Origin: Stenotrophomonas sp. WZN-1
GTDB lineage: Bacteria; Pseudomonadota; Gammaproteobacteria; Xanthomonadales; Xanthomonadaceae
Length of the DNA stretch: 64,000 bases
Assembly: GCF_002192255.1 (NCBI RefSeq)
Contig: NZ_CP021768.1
Span: 316,001 to 380,000, forward strand
Direction of reading: 5' to 3'
Shown here in pieces: positions 61,158-64,000 of the stretch (within the stretch, counting starts at the first letter, position 1; every line of letters starts with the position of its first letter). Made by a program: the position numbers and the translations under genes. The notes under the pieces were generated by a model that searched no databases, was not told where the DNA came from, and saw only the letters and a list, made by a program, of their open reading frames with translations.

Positions 61158-62630
61158 TCAGCCGCGCTTGCGGCCGGTTGCCTGCTTGTCCTTGGCGCTG
61201 GCAACCTCGGTGGCGGCCTCGTCGCGGCTGGTCGGTGCCGGACTGGCATCGGCGTAGATCAGCTTCTCCATGCCCTGGATGCGCGCCATCGCCGGTGCGG
61301 TCTGCGCGCGGAAGGCAACCAGCTCGGCGCCCTTCAGCGGCTCCGGCGGCGGCATGGTCACGGTCAGCGGGTTGCGGTGCTCGCCGTTGACGCGGAATTC
61401 GTAGTGCAGGTGCGGGCCGGTCGCCAGGCCGGTCGAGCCGACATAGCCGATCACCGTGCCCTGGGCCACGCGCTGGCCGGTCCTGATGTTCGCAAAGCGC
61501 GACATGTGGCCGTACAGGGTGGTGTGGCCGCGGCCGTGGTCGAGGATCACCACGTTGCCGTAACCGCGCTGCACGCCGGCGAACTGCACACGGGCGTCGC
61601 CGGCGGCCATGATCGGGGTGCCGGTGCGCGCGGCGTAGTCCACACCCTTGTGCATGCGCATCTTGCCCAGCACCGGGTGCTTGCGCGCACCGAAGGTCGA
61701 GCTCAGCCGCGCGAACGGGATCGGCATGCGGATGAAGCTCTTCTTCAGCGAACGGCCATTGATGTCGTAGTACTCGGACTTGCCGTTGCGGTCGAAGCGG
61801 AAGCCGGAATAGGTCTTGCCACCGGTGGTGAAGGTCGCCGCCAGGATCTTGCTGGTGTCCACCTTCTCGCCTTCGCGCCAGGTTTCATCCATCACCACGC
61901 TGAAGCGATCGCCCGGCTGCAGGTCCTTGGAGAAGTCGATGTCGTACTTGAAGATGTCGTCGGTCATCGTCGCGATCGCCGACGGCGACAACCCGGCCCG
62001 GCGGGCTGCGGCATACAGCGAACTGGTGATCTCGCCGCTGGTGACCACGGTGCGCGTGGAGGTCTCGCGCTTGGTCACCTTCTCCTTGATATCGTCGCCG
62101 GACAGGCTCAGCTCGACCCGGTTGTCGGCATCCCGGTCGAAGCGGATGCTGCGCAGGTCGCCGGACAGCGGCATGTCGAAGGCGATCTCCGCACCGGGGC
62201 GCAGCTTGGTCAGTGCCTCGCGCGCACCGGGGTGGTCCAGCACCCGGTGCAGGGTGGTGGCCGGAATGCCGGCCTTGTCGAACAGGTCGCTCAGGGTCTG
62301 GCCACGCTGCACGCGCAGCACCTGCCAGCTGTCCCCAGGCACCTGCTGCTGGCGGGCCATGGTCAGCGGTGGCAACGGCAGTGCCAAGCTGGTGTGGCTG
62401 TCGGCATAGGGCGCATCGATGGTGTGCGAGAAACCGGGGACGATCGTTGCAACCAGGGCGCCGATGGTCGCGAACAGGCTGGCATGCATCCAATGGCGGC
62501 GCGTCCAGCGCTCATTGAAGGCGGCGGGAAGGTGTTGCCTGAGCTTCCGATGCAGGGCGTTGTCGTGCAGGACGTGGAGGCGTTCCTGGAAGCGCTGCTT
62601 GCGTGCGCGCCCTTGTTCGGAATTGTGCAT
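61158..62630 (-). CDS. M23-family murein endopeptidase (MepM/YebA-like)
   Basis: A 490-residue membrane-anchored zinc peptidase. A cytoplasmic stretch of about 45 residues precedes one helix (about 48-66), then a LysM/OapA-like region ([17 protein letters not shown], about 104-120) and a helical linker. The LytM domain carries HKGVDYAA (His327, Asp331) and HLHYEF (His407, His409). It cuts D-Ala-mDAP cross-links to allow wall growth. The C-terminal 60 residues are low complexity and basic. A sigma70-like promoter at 62679-62707 and a terminator at 61102 bound it. Confidence 0.9.
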   Translation of the reverse strand: MHNSEQGRARKQRFQERLHVLHDNALHRKLRQHLPAAFNERWTRRHWMHASLFATIGALVATIVPGFSHTIDAPYADSHTSLALPLPPLTMARQQQVPGDSWQVLRVQRGQTLSDLFDKAGIPATTLHRVLDHPGAREALTKLRPGAEIAFDMPLSGDLRSIRFDRDADNRVELSLSGDDIKEKVTKRETSTRTVVTSGEITSSLYAAARRAGLSPSAIATMTDDIFKYDIDFSKDLQPGDRFSVVMDETWREGEKVDTSKILAATFTTGGKTYSGFRFDRNGKSEYYDINGRSLKKSFIRMPIPFARLSSTFGARKHPVLGKMRMHKGVDYAARTGTPIMAAGDARVQFAGVQRGYGNVVILDHGRGHTTLYGHMSRFANIRTGQRVAQGTVIGYVGSTGLATGPHLHYEFRVNGEHRNPLTVTMPPPEPLKGAELVAFRAQTAPAMARIQGMEKLIYADASPAPTSRDEAATEVASAKDKQATGRKRG

Positions 62631-62678
62631 CGGCGGTTTTTTCCTGGCGGCCCGGGAGCGCGGGCCTGATCGCCGGTT

Positions 62679-62707
62679 ACCATAGACACCTGAGAAAACC
62701 GCGTCAA
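62679..62707 (-). promoter_or_regulatory. predicted sigma70 promoter of the M23 peptidase gene
   Basis: On the minus strand, TTGACG (62707-62702), a 17-bp spacer and TATGGT (62684-62679) form a good -35/-10 pair about 50 bp before the start codon. Confidence 0.65.
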
Positions 62708-62719
62708 ACCCTTGTGCCC

Positions 62720-62740
62720 ATTGGCTTTTGTGAAGCCAAT
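62720..62740. promoter_or_regulatory. inverted repeat between the M23 gene and tyrS
   Basis: ATTGGCTT-TTGTG-AAGCCAAT, an 8-bp perfect dyad in the divergent gap, next to an AT-rich stretch (GGGTTAACTTTGCTTTAAC). It could be an operator or a stem-loop in the tyrS leader. No T-box or named riboswitch was recognised. Confidence 0.4.
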
Positions 62741-62797
62741 CGGGTTAACTTTGCTTTAACACCCCACACAAGAATCGGCGTTGCCGGGAGTAGTCAC

Positions 62798-64000
62798 GTG
62801 TCCTCGATTGAAGAAGCCCTTGCCCTGATCGGCCGTGGTGCCGACGAGATCCTCAAGCTCGAGGATCTGCGTGCGCGCCTGCAGGAACGCCGCCCGTTGC
62901 GGATCAAGGCCGGCTTCGACCCCACCGCACCCGACCTGCACCTGGGTCATACGGTGCTGCTGAACAAGATGCGCCAGTTCCAGGACCTCGGCCACCAGGT
63001 CATTTTCCTGATCGGCGACTTCACCGGCATGATCGGCGACCCCTCCGGCAAGAGCCTCACCCGCAAGCCGCTCAGCCGCGAGGACGTGCTGGCCAACGCC
63101 CGTACCTATGAGGAGCAGGTGTTCAAGGTGCTGGACCGCAGCCGTACCGAAGTCCGCTTCAACTCGGAGTGGTTCGGCAAGATGGGCGCGGCCGACATGA
63201 TCCGCCTGGCTGGCCAGCACACCGTGGCGCGCATGCTTGAGCGCGACGACTTCGCCAAGCGTTATGCCGCCCAGCAGTCCATCGCCATCCACGAGTTCCT
63301 GTACCCGCTGGTGCAGGGTTACGACTCGGTGGCCCTGGAGGCCGACGTCGAGCTCGGCGGTACCGACCAGAAGTTCAACCTGCTGATGGGCCGTGGCCTG
63401 CAGGAACACCACGGCCAGAAGCCGCAGGTGGTGCTGACCATGCCGCTGCTGGAAGGCCTGGACGGCGTCAACAAGATGTCCAAGTCGCTGGGCAACTACA
63501 TTGGTATCAGCGAACCGGCCATCGACATCGTCACCAAGACCATGAAGGTGGACGACACCCTGATGTGGCGCTGGATCGAGCTGCTGTCCTTCGACATCAG
63601 CCAGGCCGAAGCCGTGCAGCTGCGTGAGCAGGTGGCCACTGGCGGCCTGAACCCGCGCGTGGTCAAGCTGCGCCTGGCGCGTGAACTGGCGACGCGCTTC
63701 CACGACGCTGCGGCGGCCGAGCAGGCCATTGCCGGCTGGGAAGCGGCGGTGACAGGGCAGGGCGACATCACCCAGCTGCCGCTGCAGGACGTGGTGATCC
63801 CGGCCGAGGGTCTGCGTATCGCCGCACTGCTGACCGCAGCCGGCCTGACCCCGAGCAACTCCGAAGCCAACCGCAAGCTCAAGGAGCGCGCGGTCAAGGT
63901 GGACGGCGAAGTGGTCGAAGACGGCCAGCAGGTGCTGCAGCCGGGCTTCGAAGGCCTGCTGCAGGTCGGTAAGCGCACCTTCGCCCGCGTACGCCTGGTC
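62798..64000 (+). CDS. tyrS: tyrosyl-tRNA synthetase (3' end cut by window)
   Basis: 401 residues are present and the frame is open at the right edge, so only a few C-terminal residues are missing. It is a class I synthetase: [10 protein letters not shown] (HLGH at 48-51), [13 protein letters not shown], and KMSKS at 226-230. The C-terminal S4 RNA-binding domain is present ([20 protein letters not shown]). The length (about 403) and full KMSKS place it in the TyrZ-like type rather than the 424-residue E. coli type. The start is GTG at 62798, with GGGAG about 10 bases upstream. It is divergent from the M23 gene. Confidence 0.94.
   Translation, partial: MSSIEEALALIGRGADEILKLEDLRARLQERRPLRIKAGFDPTAPDLHLGHTVLLNKMRQFQDLGHQVIFLIGDFTGMIGDPSGKSLTRKPLSREDVLANARTYEEQVFKVLDRSRTEVRFNSEWFGKMGAADMIRLAGQHTVARMLERDDFAKRYAAQQSIAIHEFLYPLVQGYDSVALEADVELGGTDQKFNLLMGRGLQEHHGQKPQVVLTMPLLEGLDGVNKMSKSLGNYIGISEPAIDIVTKTMKVDDTLMWRWIELLSFDISQAEAVQLREQVATGGLNPRVVKLRLARELATRFHDAAAAEQAIAGWEAAVTGQGDITQLPLQDVVIPAEGLRIAALLTAAGLTPSNSEANRKLKERAVKVDGEVVEDGQQVLQPGFEGLLQVGKRTFARVRLV

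Noticed and set aside
62708..62797. T-box or other riboswitch before tyrS
   Set aside because: Only a short dyad is present; the leader is too short and lacks T-box features, which are also rare in this group.

Overview
The window is high-GC gammaproteobacterial chromosome, very probably from the Stenotrophomonas maltophilia group (Xanthomonadaceae). The grounds are gene content (an Ax21-family barrel protein, a TonB receptor with an EITGSRIR-type N-terminus, the coaBC-dut-algC order), and the many intergenic stem-loops that begin or end with GTAG, which match the SMAG/REP class of S. maltophilia. There is no rRNA, recognisable tRNA, insertion sequence, prophage or CRISPR array. Nearly all genes are ordinary core or shell genes, tightly packed on both strands.

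Layout. 0-7 kb: a small membrane protein, a metallo-beta-lactamase-fold hydrolase, an exported M28 peptidase, a KgtP-like symporter, and the EamA pair yedA-rarD. 7-10 kb: a large TonB-dependent receptor. 10-15 kb: a small YrhB-domain protein, then a four-gene MacAB-like exporter on the minus strand (adaptor, ATPase, two permeases). 15-19 kb: a divergent operon of an ABC-2 exporter with a DesK/DesR-like two-component system. 18.9-19.5 kb: a gene-free element of about 600 bp with nested inverted repeats. 19.5-24.6 kb: cytochrome b561/catalase-like pair, M17 aminopeptidase, HAD phosphatase, AI-2E-type permease. 24.6-27.5 kb: a yqjD/yqjE/yqjK-like membrane operon and a DegQ-type protease. 27.9-35.5 kb: a histone H1-like protein, an S9 peptidase, the Ax21-family protein, a LuxR-type regulator and a TorF-type porin. 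35.5-39 kb: an MFS exporter with divergent LysR regulator, a DUF1456 protein and the YdfG dehydrogenase. 39-47.5 kb: SPOR protein, argS, radC, a response regulator, then coaBC-dut-algC. 47.8-55.8 kb: the complete kdpFABCDE potassium-uptake locus, including the 30-residue kdpF. 56-64 kb: a periplasmic coiled-coil protein, pyrE, xth, ampG, anmK, an M23 murein hydrolase and a near-complete tyrS.

Themes. Several genes deal with cell-wall growth and recycling (SPOR protein, M23 peptidase, AnmK, AmpG) and with membrane sensing and export (two ABC exporters, Kdp). AmpG and AnmK both belong to muropeptide recycling and lie about 2.5 kb apart. I found no clear new multi-gene system. The most unusual material is non-coding: the 600-bp palindromic element at 18.9-19.5 kb, a 25-bp perfect hairpin with neighbouring REPs at 47.6 kb, an unassigned minus-strand terminator before the histone-like gene, a terminator-like leader before the TonB receptor, and a terminator directly abutting the anmK start codon. 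Start codons were chosen from Shine-Dalgarno spacing and N-terminal family fit, and uncertain ones are flagged.
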